A DNA stretch of 64,000 nucleotides from Paracoccus xiamenensis (GCF_011308835.1 NZ_JAAOHY010000002.1:124001-188000), one strand, 5' to 3'. Shown: positions 24,850 to 34,830, numbered from the stretch's first letter. The notes: a model not told the origin generated them from the sequence alone. Program-made: numbers and translations.

Positions 24850-26058
24850 ATGACCGAAGCGACCAAAAGCTGGATCGAGGCGGCGAATGCGGCCGATTGC
24901 GAATTTCCGATTCAGAATCTGCCTTATGGGGTGTTTTCCGTGGACGGGCAGGCCCCGCGCTGCGGTGTGGCCATTGGTGACCGCATCGTCGATCTGGCGG
25001 CCTGCGAAGCGGCGGGGCTGATCGACGCGGGCGGCACCTTCTCGCAGCCGCAACTGAACGATTTCATCGCCCTTGGCCGCGCCAAATGGGACGAAATCCG
25101 CGCCGCGCTGACGGCGCTTCTGGCGACCGGCGGCAACAGCGCCACCCCCACCGTGGCCATGGCCGATGCAAAGCTGCACCTGCCGATCCGTGTGACCGAA
25201 TACACCGACTTCTACGCGTCGAGGAACCACGCCTTCAACGTCGGCGTGCTGTTCCGTGGGCCGGAAAACGCGTTGCCGGCGCAATGGACCCACATACCCA
25301 TCGGCTATAACGGTCGGGCCTCGTCGGTTGTCGTTTCGGGCACGGATGTGATCCGGCCGATGGGGCAGCTGAAGACCGATGACGGCCCGATCTGGTCCCC
25401 CTGCAAGCGGCTCGATCTGGAGCTGGAGCTGGGCGCCATTGTCGGTGCGCCGTCTGAACTGGGCGACCGTGTCAGCGTCGATCGGGCCGAGAGCATGATT
25501 TTCGGCTATGTCCTGCTGAATGACTGGTCGGCACGCGACATTCAGGCATGGGAATATCAGCCCCTCGGGCCCTTCCAGTCCAAGGCTTTCGCAACCACGA
25601 TCAGCCCGTGGATCGTAACGCAGGCCGCACTGGAGCCGTTCCGCAGCGAGGGCGCTGAGCGTTTGAACCCGCTTCTGCCCTATCTGCACGAAACCCGGCC
25701 CGGCTTTTACGACTTGAACCTGTCGTGGAGCCTGAACGGCGAGACCCTCAGCCGTACGAATTACAACGTGATGTACTATTCCTCGGCCCAGCAACTGGCG
25801 CATCACACCTCCTCGGGTTGTCCGATGCGGGTGGGCGACATGCTGGGCTCGGGCACGATTTCGGGGCCTGCGCCGGACCAGACCGGGGCGCTGCTGGAAA
25901 TGACCGAGGGTGGCAAGAAGCCGGTGAAGACCGGTGACGGCGATCGCACATTCCTTCAGGATGGCGATACGGTCACGCTGAACGGCTATGCACAGGGCGA
26001 CGGTTATCGCGTGGGCTTCGGCCCCTGCACCGGCACCATCCTGCCCGCGAAGGAGTAA
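24850..26058 (+). CDS. fahA: Fumarylacetoacetase
   Basis: 402 residues. Last step of tyrosine/homogentisate breakdown: 4-fumarylacetoacetate to fumarate and acetoacetate. Family marks include NLPYGVFS, EYTDFYASRNHAFNVG, GYVLLNDWSARDIQAWEYQP, and LGSGTISGP. Metal ligands Asp (YTDF) and the central Glu/Asp region are kept. GGGGGGAAC precedes the ATG. The companion hmgA and maiA are not adjacent, unlike in many relatives. Confidence 0.93.
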   Translation: MTEATKSWIEAANAADCEFPIQNLPYGVFSVDGQAPRCGVAIGDRIVDLAACEAAGLIDAGGTFSQPQLNDFIALGRAKWDEIRAALTALLATGGNSATPTVAMADAKLHLPIRVTEYTDFYASRNHAFNVGVLFRGPENALPAQWTHIPIGYNGRASSVVVSGTDVIRPMGQLKTDDGPIWSPCKRLDLELELGAIVGAPSELGDRVSVDRAESMIFGYVLLNDWSARDIQAWEYQPLGPFQSKAFATTISPWIVTQAALEPFRSEGAERLNPLLPYLHETRPGFYDLNLSWSLNGETLSRTNYNVMYYSSAQQLAHHTSSGCPMRVGDMLGSGTISGPAPDQTGALLEMTEGGKKPVKTGDGDRTFLQDGDTVTLNGYAQGDGYRVGFGPCTGTILPAKE

Positions 26059-26061
26059 GGG

Positions 26062-27012
26062 ATGTCCAAGCAATTCGCCTCGGCTGGCGATATGGCCGAA
26101 AAGAAGATCAGCTTTACCGAGATCGGCGCGGGCCTGTGGGCCTTCACGGCGGAAGGTGATCCGAATACCGGCGTCATCATCGGCGACGAATCGGTGATGA
26201 TCATCGAGGCGCAGGCGACCCCCCGTCTGGCCCGCAAGGTGATCGAAAAGGTGCGCGAGGTCACGGACAAGCCGATCAGCCATCTGGTCCTGACCCATTA
26301 CCACGCGGTGCGAGTGCTTGGCGCCTCGGCCTATGGCGCGCCGACGATCATCATGGGCGAAAAGGCCCGCGCCATGGTCGTCGAACGCGGGCAGGAAGAC
26401 TGGGACAGCGAATTCGAACGCTTCCCCCGGCTGTTTCAGGGGCACGAGGAAATCCCCGGTCTGACCTGGCCCACGGAAACCTTCAGCGACCGCATGACCG
26501 TCTATCTGGGCAATCGCCGCGTCGATCTGATGCATCCGGGCCGCGCACATACCGCCGGCGATATCGTCGCCTATGTGCCGGACGCCAACGTCATGTTCAC
26601 CGGCGATATCGTCGAATATCACAGCGCCTGCTATTGCGGCGACGGCCATTTCGCAGACTGGCCGGCGACGCTGGAGGCGATACGCGCCTTCGATCTGGAC
26701 GCCATCGCGCCCGGTCGCGGCGATGCGCTTGTCGGGCGTGACATGGTGAACGCGGCGCTGGATAACACTGCCGATTTCGTCCGCTCGACCTTCCAGCCAG
26801 CGGCCCGTGTGGCCCGTGGCGGGGGGACGCTGAAACAGGCATGGGACGCGGTGCGCGCTGAATGCGACCCGAAATTCGGCGACTACGCGATCTACGAACA
26901 TTGCCTGCCCTTCAACGTCGCCCGCGCCTATGACGAGGCGTTGGGCATCGACACCCCGCGCATCTGGACCGCCGCGCGTGACAAGGAGATGTGGGACATG
27001 CTGCAAGGCTAA
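26062..27012 (+). CDS. MBL-fold hydrolase-like protein with a degenerate metal site
   Basis: 316-residue metallo-beta-lactamase fold. The usual HxHxDH motif is altered to THYHAVRV: the second-metal Asp and His are lost, while later ligands remain (GRAHTAGD, FTGDIVEYH). One metal or a changed chemistry is likely. Starts 3 bases after fahA, so it is in the operon; I recall this protein in homogentisate clusters of Rhodobacteraceae. Substrate unknown. Confidence 0.82.
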   Translation: MSKQFASAGDMAEKKISFTEIGAGLWAFTAEGDPNTGVIIGDESVMIIEAQATPRLARKVIEKVREVTDKPISHLVLTHYHAVRVLGASAYGAPTIIMGEKARAMVVERGQEDWDSEFERFPRLFQGHEEIPGLTWPTETFSDRMTVYLGNRRVDLMHPGRAHTAGDIVAYVPDANVMFTGDIVEYHSACYCGDGHFADWPATLEAIRAFDLDAIAPGRGDALVGRDMVNAALDNTADFVRSTFQPAARVARGGGTLKQAWDAVRAECDPKFGDYAIYEHCLPFNVARAYDEALGIDTPRIWTAARDKEMWDMLQG

Positions 27013-27035
27013 CGCCGGTCAGGGAGGGGAGGCCC

Positions 27036-28619
27036 ATGGCAGACGCGAAGATCTTCGAACAGTCGCTTTATCCCTATCAGCGCCACCCGGATCAGGACGC
27101 GGCGGCACCCGTCCGGCATCCGGTCATCGTGGTGGGCGCGGGGCCGGTCGGGCTGACCACGGCCATTGACCTCGGGCTGCAGGGCGTGCCGGTGGTGGTG
27201 CTGGACGACAATGACCGCGTGTCCACTGGCAGCCGCGCGATCTGTTTCGCCAAGCGCCCGCTAGAGATCTTCGACCGCCTCGGCTGCGGGCAGGTCATGG
27301 TCGACAAGGGCGTCGTCTGGAATACCGGCCGCGTGTTCATGGGCGAAAGGCAGGTCTATGAGTTCAACCTGCTGCCGGAGGGTGGGCACCGCCGCCCGGC
27401 CTTCATCAACCTTCAGCAATATCACCTCGAACAGATGCTGTTGGACCGGTTGCGCGAATTACAGGCCGAAGGCGCGCCGATCCAGCTGCGTGGCAAGTCC
27501 CGCGTTTCCGCCATCGGCCAGCATGACGACCACGCGACGGTGGAAATCGACACGCCGGAAGGGTCATACGACCTTGAAGCTGATTGGCTGATTGCTTGCG
27601 ACGGGGCCGGTTCGCCCACGCGCAAGATGCTGGGCCTCGATTTCGTCGGCCGCGTGTTCGAGGATAACTTCCTGATCGCCGATGTGACCATGCAGGCCGA
27701 TTTCCCGACCGAGCGTTGGTTCTGGTTCGATCCCCCCTTCAACCCCGGCCAGTCGGCGCTGCTGCACAAGCAACCCGATGGCGTCTGGCGCATCGACCTG
27801 CAACTGGGCTGGGATATCGACAAAGAGGTCGAGAAGCGCCCCGAAAACGTCATCCCCCGTATCAGGGCGATGCTGGGCGAGGATGTGGCTTTCGATCTGG
27901 AATGGGTCAGCGTATACACCTTTCAATGCCGCAGGATGGAGCGTTTTCGCCGTAACCGCGTGATCTTCGCGGGCGACAGCGCCCATCAGGTCAGCCCCTT
28001 CGGCGCGCGCGGCGCGAACAGCGGCATCCAGGACGCCGATAACCTGTGCTGGAAGCTGAAGCTGGTGCTGGAGGGCAGCGCGCCCGAAGCGCTGCTGGAC
28101 AGCTATGATGCCGAGCGTGTCCACGGGGCCGAGGAAAACATCCTCAATTCGACCCGCTCAACCGATTTCATCACGCCGAAATCCGAAATCAGCCGCATCT
28201 TCCGCGATGCCGCCCTGCACCTGTCCGAACGCCACGCCTTCGCCCGGCCCTTCGTGAATTCGGGCCGGCTGTCCGTCCCCTGCACTTATGACGGATCGGC
28301 GTTGAACACGTCGGACGCCATGCCTGAAGCCCCCGCGCGCAGTCGCCCCGGCAGTCCCTGCCCCGACGCGCCGCTGGCGGATGGCTTTCTGCTGGACCGG
28401 CTCGGCGGGCGCTTCACGATCCTCGCCGTGGGTGTCGAGGGCGAGGCGGTGGGCATGGCCGACCTCCTCTCCGTCCCTGCAACGGGCGAGATGGCCGAGC
28501 GTTACGCAAGCGGCATCTACCTGATCCGCCCCGACCAGCATATCGCCGCCCGCTGGCCCGCATTCGACGCCGACATGATCCGCGCGGCCCTGTCCCGCGC
28601 CACGGGGAACACGCCATGA
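27036..28619 (+). CDS. FAD-dependent aromatic-ring monooxygenase
   Basis: 527 residues of the p-hydroxybenzoate hydroxylase/MhpA class. It has the FAD Rossmann motif VVGAGPVGLTTAIDLG, the DG motif (ACDGAGSPTRKMLG) and the second GD motif (FAGDSAHQVSPFGARGANSG). A C-terminal thioredoxin-like region follows. It hydroxylates a phenolic acid, perhaps a compound feeding homogentisate. Start 27036 is preceded by AGGGAGGGGAGG. Its stop overlaps the next gene by 4 bases. Confidence 0.88.
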   Translation: MADAKIFEQSLYPYQRHPDQDAAAPVRHPVIVVGAGPVGLTTAIDLGLQGVPVVVLDDNDRVSTGSRAICFAKRPLEIFDRLGCGQVMVDKGVVWNTGRVFMGERQVYEFNLLPEGGHRRPAFINLQQYHLEQMLLDRLRELQAEGAPIQLRGKSRVSAIGQHDDHATVEIDTPEGSYDLEADWLIACDGAGSPTRKMLGLDFVGRVFEDNFLIADVTMQADFPTERWFWFDPPFNPGQSALLHKQPDGVWRIDLQLGWDIDKEVEKRPENVIPRIRAMLGEDVAFDLEWVSVYTFQCRRMERFRRNRVIFAGDSAHQVSPFGARGANSGIQDADNLCWKLKLVLEGSAPEALLDSYDAERVHGAEENILNSTRSTDFITPKSEISRIFRDAALHLSERHAFARPFVNSGRLSVPCTYDGSALNTSDAMPEAPARSRPGSPCPDAPLADGFLLDRLGGRFTILAVGVEGEAVGMADLLSVPATGEMAERYASGIYLIRPDQHIAARWPAFDADMIRAALSRATGNTP

Positions 28620-28801
28620 GCCTGAATCTGCAGCCGAATCTGAAATGCCCGGACGACGCCTATGCGCTGCTGCTGGAGGCGCATGAGGGCCTGACAAAGG
28701 CAGAATCCGACGCGCTGAATGCCCGGCTGATCCTGGTTCTGTTGAACCATGTCGGGGATATGGAGGTGCTGAGGGAGGCGATTGAGGCGGCGAGGGGGTA
28801 G
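28616..28801 (+). CDS. DUF2783 domain protein
   Basis: 61 residues, mostly helical. Marks: LLLEAHEGLTKAESDALNARL and LLNHVGDMEVLREAI. This small protein regularly follows the FAD monooxygenase in these clusters, and may be a partner of it. ATGA overlap with the upstream stop. It is the last gene before the unexplained region. Confidence 0.88.
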   Translation: MSLNLQPNLKCPDDAYALLLEAHEGLTKAESDALNARLILVLLNHVGDMEVLREAIEAARG

Positions 28802-28865
28802 CGCTGTAAGATGGAAGTATTTTCCACCTTGCGTGCATGACTCATCAATGATTCAATGGTTTGGT

Positions 28866-29150
28866 GACGCCCGCGCGTCGCTTCAGGTCAGTCTCGGTGT
28901 CCGGTGAAAGACATTACCGAGACGGATACGAGCGGCAGTGTGCACATACGTGCTCCCACCGCCCAAGCCGAAACCGGATATATGAGCATACGCTCACCGG
29001 TTTCGGCCAACCACAGTTTATCACCATGATGTTTCTCCATTATAATCCGGGCATGTCCCGGCCCATGGAGTACCCCGTGTACCCCTGATCTCAATCTCTG
29101 GGGCTTAGAGCAACATATGGTGTGACGGCGGGCGTCGAGATCAATATCTC
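28866..29150. other. Hairpin-rich segment, candidate structured RNA
   Basis: Seven stem-loops in 285 bases: 28866-28879 (GACGC/GCGTC), 28891-28923 (GTCTCGGT/ACCGAGAC), 28942-28953 (GCAC-ATAC-GTGC), 28967-29007 (11-pair outer stem GCCGAAACCGG, 5-pair inner stem TGAGC-ATAC-GCTCA), 29047-29061 (CCGGG/CCCGG), 29124-29136 (GACG/CGTC) and 29137-29150 (GAGAT/ATCTC). Two of the loops have the same sequence, ATAC. It matches no RNA family I know (not tmRNA, RNase P, 6S or SRP). It could be non-coding RNA, a regulatory leader or a decayed mobile element. Confidence 0.35.
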
Positions 29151-29190
29151 CTAAGTCACCCCCACGCTTCAACTGGAAAAAGCCGAAATC

Positions 29191-29223
29191 TGTGGGCAAA
29201 CCTATGGGTAATTCTGTGGATAA
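29191..29223 (-). promoter_or_regulatory. Three DnaA-box-like repeats at 12-base spacing
   Basis: TGTGGGCAA (29191), TATGGGTAA (29203) and TGTGGATAA (29215) repeat at exactly 12 bases. On the minus strand the last is TTATCCACA, a perfect DnaA box, and the other two differ by two bases each. Binding is inferred. Confidence 0.45.
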
Positions 29224-29246
29224 TTTGCAGACGCCTAGATGCAGAT

Positions 29247-29277
29247 GAGAAAAGGGCCCGCTATTAGCGAGCCCTTT
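29247..29277 (-). terminator. Terminator of infB
   Basis: Read on the minus strand, AAAGGGCTCGCT pairs with AGCGGGCCCTTT (12 pairs, one G-U), loop AAT, followed by TTCTC after T-run. It lies 36 bases after the infB stop. Confidence 0.8.
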
Positions 29278-29312
29278 GTATTCTCAAACCTAAGGTTAAA
29301 GCGGATGTGCCC

Positions 29313-31853
29313 TTACAGCGTCCGTGCGACCTCTTCACGCTCGAAGATCTCGATGACGTCGCCGGGGCGGATGTCGTCGTAGTTTTCGAAGGCCATGCCG
29401 CATTCCTGACCGCTCTGCACTTCCTTCACTTCGTCCTTGAAGCGCTTCAGCGTTTTCAGCGTGCCTTCGTGGATCACAACGTTGTCGCGCAGCAGGCGGA
29501 CGCCGGCGGAACGACGCGCCACGCCTTCGGTGACCAGACAGCCGGCAACCTTGCCGACGCCCGTAACCTTGAAGACTTCGCGGATCTCGGCATAGCCGAT
29601 GAAGTTTTCGCGCACTTCGTTGGACAGCAGGCCCGAGGCCGCCGCTTTGATGTCGTCCACCAGATCGTAGATGATCGAGTAATAGCGGATCTCGACACCC
29701 TTCTGGTTGGCCGAGTTGCGGGCGGGCGCGTTGGCGCGGACGTTGAAGCCGATGACCGGCGCGCCCGAGGCTTCGGCCAGACCGATATCGGATTCGGTGA
29801 TCGCGCCGACGCCGTAATGCAGCACGCGGACGCGGACCTCATCGTTGCCGACCTTTTCAAGGGCCTGCACGATCGCCTCGGCCGAGCCCTGCACGTCGGC
29901 TTTCAGCACGACCGGCAGTTCCGACACGCTTTCATCGGCCTTGGCCTTGGCCATCAGCTGTTCCAGCGTCGTCGCGGCACCGGCGGCGGCGCGTTTGTCC
30001 TTGGCGGCCTGCTCGCGGTAATCGGCGATTTCGCGGGCCTGCGCTTCGGTTTCGACCACGTTCAGAACGTCGCCGGCTTCGGGCGTGCCGTTCAGACCCA
30101 GAACCTCGACCGGAACGGACGGGCCGGCTTCTTCGACGCGTTCGCCCTGATCGTTGATCAGCGCGCGGACCTTGCCCCACTGTTCGCCGACGACGAAGAT
30201 ATCGCCGCGACGCAGGGTGCCGTTCTGGACCAGAACCGTGGCCACGGGACCGCGACCCACATCCAGCTTCGCCTCGATCACGGCGCCCTGGGCAGAGCGG
30301 TCGGGGTTGGCCTTCAGTTCAAGGATCTCGGCCTGCAGGGCGATGGCTTCCAGCAGGTTATCAAGGCCAAGGCCAGTCTTGGCCGAAACCTCGACCGCCT
30401 GAACCTCGCCGCCCATTTCCTCGACCACGACTTCGTATTGAAGCAGGTCTGTGCGGACCTTCTGGGCGTTGGCGTCGGGCTTGTCGACCTTGTTGATCGC
30501 CACGATCATCGGCACCTTGGCCGCCTTGGCGTGGTTGATCGCCTCGACCGTCTGCGGCATCACGGCGTCATCCGCCGCAACCACCAGCACGACGATGTCG
30601 GTGACGTTCGCGCCGCGCGCACGCATGCTGGTAAAGGCCGCGTGGCCGGGCGTGTCGAGGAAGCTGAGCACCGCGCCGCTTTCGGTCGTCACCTGATAGG
30701 CGCCGATATGCTGGGTAATGCCGCCCGCTTCGCCGGAAACGACGTTTGCGTGACGGATCTTGTCCAGCAGCGAGGTCTTGCCGTGGTCGACATGGCCCAT
30801 GATCGTGATGATCGGCGGGCGCGACTGCAGGTCTTCGGCCTTGTCCTCGATCTGGTCGATGACCTGTTCGACATCGGCGTCCGAGACACGAACCGCGCGG
30901 TGGCCGAATTCATCGATCACCAGTTCGGCGGTGTCGGCGTCGATGGATTGGTTCATCGACACCATCATGCCCATTTTCATCAGCGACTTGACCACATCGG
31001 CGGCGCGTTCGGCCATGCGGTTCGCCAGCTCGCTGACAACGATGGCTTCGGGCAGCTGCACTTCGCGCACCTGCTTTTCGGCGCGGACCGATCCGCCCAT
31101 CGCCTTCTGCTTGGCGCGTTCCTGCTTGCGCTTCATCGCGGCCAGGCTGCGCTGGCGGCCACCTTCGCCCGAAAGCGCAGCGGTGACCGACAGTTTGCCG
31201 GTGCGGCGGGCGTCGCGGTCGTTCTTGTTGCGCGAATCGCGGTCGTCGGTGGCGCGCTCGCGGTCCGGGCGGGCCGGACGGGTCGAGACGCCCTTGGTTT
31301 CGGCGCGCGAAGCAGCCGCCTGGGCTGCCGCCGCATCGACTGGGGCCGCAGCCGAGGCCGCGCCAGAGGGCTTGCGCACCTCTTCCTTCTTCTGGGCGCG
31401 CAGCTTGGCTTCTTCGGCCTTGCGGGCGTCCTCTTCTTCCTTGGCGCGCAGCATTTCCTCGCGCTCGCGGTCCTCACGCTCCTTCGCCTCGATTTCGGCG
31501 CGGCGGCGTTCGCGTTCTTCTTCGCGGGCCTTTTCCTCGGCGGCGCGGGCGGCGGCTTCCTCGGCCTCGCGGGCTTTGGCGGCTGCCAATGCCTTCAGGC
31601 GACGCTCCATTTCCGCGTCGGAGATGCCGGCCGGGCGCTTCGTGGACGAGGCAACGGCCTTGGCCACGTTTTCGGGCGTGGCCGAACGCGATTTGTCACC
31701 TGTTGCCGGCGCACCCGGTTTCGGCACCACAACGCGCTTGCGCTTGGTTTCGACCACGACACTTTTCGTGCGGCCATGGCTGAAGCTCTGTTTCACCTGA
31801 CCCGGGCGGTTGCCGCCGAGACCCAGTGGTTTCTTGCCGTCTGTATCGCTCAT
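29313..31853 (-). CDS. infB: Translation initiation factor IF-2
   Basis: 846 residues. A long charged Ala/Glu/Arg-rich N-terminal part (about residues 1-300, with an [20 protein letters not shown] coiled stretch) is followed by the GTPase core: [15 protein letters not shown] (G1), DTPGHAAF (G3) and NKVDKPDAN (G4), then the IF-2 domains II-IV with the closing [13 protein letters not shown]. Start 31853 matches the family opening [14 protein letters not shown]; a longer frame is not conserved. Last gene of the rimP-nusA-ylxR-infB operon. Confidence 0.97.
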   Translation of the reverse strand: MSDTDGKKPLGLGGNRPGQVKQSFSHGRTKSVVVETKRKRVVVPKPGAPATGDKSRSATPENVAKAVASSTKRPAGISDAEMERRLKALAAAKAREAEEAAARAAEEKAREEERERRRAEIEAKEREDREREEMLRAKEEEDARKAEEAKLRAQKKEEVRKPSGAASAAAPVDAAAAQAAASRAETKGVSTRPARPDRERATDDRDSRNKNDRDARRTGKLSVTAALSGEGGRQRSLAAMKRKQERAKQKAMGGSVRAEKQVREVQLPEAIVVSELANRMAERAADVVKSLMKMGMMVSMNQSIDADTAELVIDEFGHRAVRVSDADVEQVIDQIEDKAEDLQSRPPIITIMGHVDHGKTSLLDKIRHANVVSGEAGGITQHIGAYQVTTESGAVLSFLDTPGHAAFTSMRARGANVTDIVVLVVAADDAVMPQTVEAINHAKAAKVPMIVAINKVDKPDANAQKVRTDLLQYEVVVEEMGGEVQAVEVSAKTGLGLDNLLEAIALQAEILELKANPDRSAQGAVIEAKLDVGRGPVATVLVQNGTLRRGDIFVVGEQWGKVRALINDQGERVEEAGPSVPVEVLGLNGTPEAGDVLNVVETEAQAREIADYREQAAKDKRAAAGAATTLEQLMAKAKADESVSELPVVLKADVQGSAEAIVQALEKVGNDEVRVRVLHYGVGAITESDIGLAEASGAPVIGFNVRANAPARNSANQKGVEIRYYSIIYDLVDDIKAAASGLLSNEVRENFIGYAEIREVFKVTGVGKVAGCLVTEGVARRSAGVRLLRDNVVIHEGTLKTLKRFKDEVKEVQSGQECGMAFENYDDIRPGDVIEIFEREEVARTL

Positions 31854-31860
31854 CTGCGTC

Positions 31861-32475
31861 TTATTCCTTCCCGGCCCGGATGGCCGATTGCCCCCGCAGG
31901 CCATTCAGCCTGCCAGCGTCCCGGATGACCTTGTCTGCGAGTCCGCCCCTTGAAAGCGCGCTGTGTATGACATGATCGCGCCCGAAAGCCAAACCCAATT
32001 CTGATGCGGTGAGACAGCCAAACCAGCGTGCCCCTTCTGGTGTCCACAGCTTCCCCTTGCCGCGTTCGGATCCGTCCGACGCCTGAAGAAGAACCTTCAC
32101 CTGACCGGCCGCAAGCCAGTCCTTTACCTTTTCGAAACCGGCCACGGCGCGGCCGGATTTCCGCGCAAGCGATACGAGTTCGATTACCCGCTTCGCCAGT
32201 CCGGTTTCCAACAGTTCTGCCAAGCCCTCCGGCGGTTTCGCGGGTGCCTTGGCGCCGCGTGAAAACAGTCCCTTGGCGATGGCGCGGTCGATCACCGCAC
32301 GATCTGCCGCCAGCCAGAATCCACGGCCGGGCAGCTTTTCGGCAAGATCGGGCACCACGATCCCGTCGGGACCCAACACGAAACGGATCAGACCCGCTTT
32401 CGGTTGCACCTCGCCGGTGACGAGGCAACGCCGTTCGGCCAGATCCGTGTCTTTTTCGCGTCCGCCCCGCGTCAT
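31861..32475 (-). CDS. ylxR: RNA-binding protein with YlxR (DUF448) and L7Ae-like domains
   Basis: 204 residues. The N-terminal DUF448/YlxR domain ([20 protein letters not shown] and [19 protein letters not shown]) is joined to an L7Ae-like domain ([17 protein letters not shown]). The fused form is usual in alphaproteobacteria. Located between nusA and infB, it probably binds RNA in transcription-translation coupling. The in-frame start at 32475 avoids overlapping nusA; an earlier ATG at 32520 would. Confidence 0.9.
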   Translation of the reverse strand: MTRGGREKDTDLAERRCLVTGEVQPKAGLIRFVLGPDGIVVPDLAEKLPGRGFWLAADRAVIDRAIAKGLFSRGAKAPAKPPEGLAELLETGLAKRVIELVSLARKSGRAVAGFEKVKDWLAAGQVKVLLQASDGSERGKGKLWTPEGARWFGCLTASELGLAFGRDHVIHSALSRGGLADKVIRDAGRLNGLRGQSAIRAGKE

Positions 32476-32494
32476 GGCGCCCGTTCCGGGGCGA

Positions 32495-34171
32495 TCAGGC
32501 CCCGGCCTCCGCGTCTTCAACGGTCTCGTCTTCCTCGGCCGAGGCGAGTTCGTCGGGATCGACCCAGCCCAGCATGACGCGTGCGGTCATGATCATGTCC
32601 TGCGCGGCTTCCAGCGTGACGCCGAAAGGTTCAAGCAGGCCGTCATCCTTGACGCGCTGGTTGTTCACCGTGGTCCAGCCGCCGGCCAGTTCCCAGTCGG
32701 CGCAGGTGGCAAAGTCTTCCAGCGTTTTGACGCCGTCCTTGGCCAGTGCCTCAATCATCTGGGGCGTCAGGCCCTCGAATTCAACAAGGCTGTCCTCGAC
32801 GCCAAGCGCGCGGGCGTTTTCCAGTGCCTGACGGTTGGCAGCTTCGATCACGTCGCGGGCGCGGGCCTGCAATTCGTTGGCGGTATCTTCGTCCACACCG
32901 TCGATCGACAGCAGCTCGTCCTGATCGACGTAAGCGACTTCTTCCAGGTTGGTGAAGCCTTCGGCGACCAGAAGCTGAGCGAAGAATTCGTCAAGGTCCA
33001 GATTGTCCATGAACAGCTTGGTGCGGGCGTTGAATTCCGCCTGGCGCCGCTTGGATTCTTCTTCCTCGGTCAGGATGTCGATGTCGAGGCCGGTCAGCTG
33101 GCTGGCCAGACGCACGTTCTGGCCGCGACGGCCGATGGCCAGCGACAGCTGTTCTTCGGGCACCACCACCTCGATCCGGGGGGCGTCTTCGTCGACGACG
33201 ACCTTGCTGACTTCGGCCGGTTGCAGCGCGTTCACCAGGAAGGTGGCCTGATCTTCATTCCACGGAATGATGTCGATCTTTTCGCCCTGCAATTCGCCCA
33301 CAACGGCCTGCACGCGGCTGCCGCGCATACCGACACAGGCGCCGACCGGGTCAATCGAGTTGTCATAGCTGATCACCGCAATCTTGGCGCGGCTGCCCGG
33401 ATCGCGGGCGACGGCCTTGATCTCGATCACGCCGTCATAGATTTCCGGCACTTCCATCTTGAACAGTTCCGCCATGAATTGCGGATCGGTGCGCGACAGG
33501 AAGATCTGCGGGCCGCGGGTTTCGCGGCGGACATCCTTGACATAGGCGCGGATGCGGTCGTTCGGGCGATAGCTTTCGCGGCCGATCTTTTCGTTGCGGC
33601 GCAGGATCGCCTCGCCACGGCCGACATCGACGATGATGTTGCCGTATTCCTCGCGCTTGACGACGCCGTTGATGATGGTGCCGGCGCGGTCCTTGAATTC
33701 TTCATACTGACGGTCGCGTTCGGCCTCGCGGACCTTTTGCAGGATCACCTGCTTGGCCGATTGCGCGGCGATGCGGCCCAGTTCGACCGGGGGAACCTGT
33801 TCCTGGAATACGTCGCCGACTTGCGGCAGGCCTGCGAAATCTTCCAGCTTCTCGCCTTCGCGCGACCAGTAGTTCGCCGGATCCTTCTGGCGTTCGAAAT
33901 AGGGCTTGGCCTGTTCGGCGGTGAATTCGGCCTGGTAGTTTTCAACCAGTTCGTCTTCGACCACGGTGCGGACGCGGGTGAAGGTGGCGTTGCCGGTCTT
34001 GCGGTCGATGCTGACGCGGATGTCCATCTCGGCGCCGTAGCGCGACTTGGCGGCGCGGGCGAGGCTGTCTTCCATCGCCTCGATGACGAGACCCGGTTCG
34101 ATCATCTTCTCGCGGGCCACGGCCTCGGCGGTTTGCAGCAGCTCCAGCTGGTTGGCAGAGGTGATTGCCAT
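32495..34171 (-). CDS. nusA: Transcription termination/antitermination factor NusA
   Basis: 558 residues. N-terminal RNAP-binding domain ([26 protein letters not shown] opening), S1 and two KH domains ([39 protein letters not shown]), then two acidic C-terminal repeats with helix-hairpin-helix character ([17 protein letters not shown]). Acts on RNA polymerase pausing and termination. The ATG at 34171 follows a GTG at 34174. rimP ends 3 bases upstream. Confidence 0.96.
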   Translation of the reverse strand: MAITSANQLELLQTAEAVAREKMIEPGLVIEAMEDSLARAAKSRYGAEMDIRVSIDRKTGNATFTRVRTVVEDELVENYQAEFTAEQAKPYFERQKDPANYWSREGEKLEDFAGLPQVGDVFQEQVPPVELGRIAAQSAKQVILQKVREAERDRQYEEFKDRAGTIINGVVKREEYGNIIVDVGRGEAILRRNEKIGRESYRPNDRIRAYVKDVRRETRGPQIFLSRTDPQFMAELFKMEVPEIYDGVIEIKAVARDPGSRAKIAVISYDNSIDPVGACVGMRGSRVQAVVGELQGEKIDIIPWNEDQATFLVNALQPAEVSKVVVDEDAPRIEVVVPEEQLSLAIGRRGQNVRLASQLTGLDIDILTEEEESKRRQAEFNARTKLFMDNLDLDEFFAQLLVAEGFTNLEEVAYVDQDELLSIDGVDEDTANELQARARDVIEAANRQALENARALGVEDSLVEFEGLTPQMIEALAKDGVKTLEDFATCADWELAGGWTTVNNQRVKDDGLLEPFGVTLEAAQDMIMTARVMLGWVDPDELASAEEDETVEDAEAGA

Positions 34172-34174
34172 CAC

Positions 34175-34789
34175 TTACTCCTTCGTTGCGGCGTCGTCTT
34201 GGTCGCCGTCTTCGGTTTGGATTTCGTCGAACATTGATTCGTCGAGATTGTCGATCTCGACCCCGGCCTCTTTCTTCTGGCGCAGCATTTCGGCGATCAG
34301 CTCGTCGGTCAGCAGCAGTTTGGCATCGGCCAGCCAGTCGAAATTCAGCCCGATGGTCTGGGTCTCGCCCCCGACCTCGATATTGATCAGAACGTCCTCG
34401 CCCTCGACCCCCGCCAGCACGCCGGTAAAGCGCTTGCGGCCGTCGATGGACTGGTTGGTTTCCAGCTTGGCGTCATAGCCTTCGAAGGTTTCGAAATCCT
34501 TCAGGCGCGTCAGCGGCCGGTCGATGCCGGGGCTGGAAACCTCAAGATTGTATTTGTCTTCAATGGGATCCTCCACGTCCAGCGTGGCGCTGACCATGGT
34601 GGAAATTTCTGCGCAATCGTCGACATTGATGCCGCCTTCGGGGCGGTCGGCCATGATCTGCAGCGTCGCAATCTTGCCACCCTGCAGGCGCAGGCGGACA
34701 AGTTCAAAGCCCATATCCTCGATTACGGGGATCAGGATTTCCGCCAGTCGGCGGTCGATGGCAGTCTTGGCAATCAGGTCGTTCGACAT
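34175..34789 (-). CDS. rimP: Ribosome maturation factor RimP
   Basis: 204 residues needed for 30S assembly. N-terminal alpha-beta domain ([37 protein letters not shown]) and C-terminal SH3-like domain ([31 protein letters not shown]). A long acidic tail ends it. Start 34789 has TCTGGGA upstream; earlier in-frame starts at 34795 and 34819 read into a terminator-like hairpin. First gene of its operon. Confidence 0.94.
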   Translation of the reverse strand: MSNDLIAKTAIDRRLAEILIPVIEDMGFELVRLRLQGGKIATLQIMADRPEGGINVDDCAEISTMVSATLDVEDPIEDKYNLEVSSPGIDRPLTRLKDFETFEGYDAKLETNQSIDGRKRFTGVLAGVEGEDVLINIEVGGETQTIGLNFDWLADAKLLLTDELIAEMLRQKKEAGVEIDNLDESMFDEIQTEDGDQDDAATKE

Positions 34790-34803
34790 GAGCATCCCAG
34801 AAA

Positions 34804-34830
34804 TGAAAAACGGGCCCACAGCGGCCCGTC
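34804..34830 (-). terminator. Terminator-like hairpin immediately before rimP
   Basis: On the minus strand ACGGGCC-GCTGTG-GGCCCGT is followed by TTTTT. It is about 75 bases past tspO and only 14 bases before the rimP start, so transcripts of rimP must either begin in the few bases after it or read through it. Confidence 0.65.

Larger units (their letters stand above)
28802..29246. other. 445-base region without a credible gene
   Basis: Between the DUF2783 stop and the infB terminator no ORF on either strand shows codon bias or family motifs. It is less GC-rich than the flanks and contains the hairpin cluster and the 12-base repeats listed separately. Confidence 0.7.

Noticed and set aside
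28888..29199. 103-codon ORF on the minus strand in the 28.8-29.2 kb gap
   Set aside because: No homology marks, no ribosome site, and it is built from the hairpin arms. A TATAAT at 29041 has no -35 partner.
29191..29223. Chromosomal origin at the DnaA-like boxes
   Set aside because: Only three boxes, no AT-rich unwinding region and no parAB, hemE or gid-type neighbours. Kept only as a binding-site candidate.
29307..31928. Antisense frame over infB (about 870 codons)
   Set aside because: Same GC bias effect; composition is Gln/His/Arg-rich nonsense and infB is certain.
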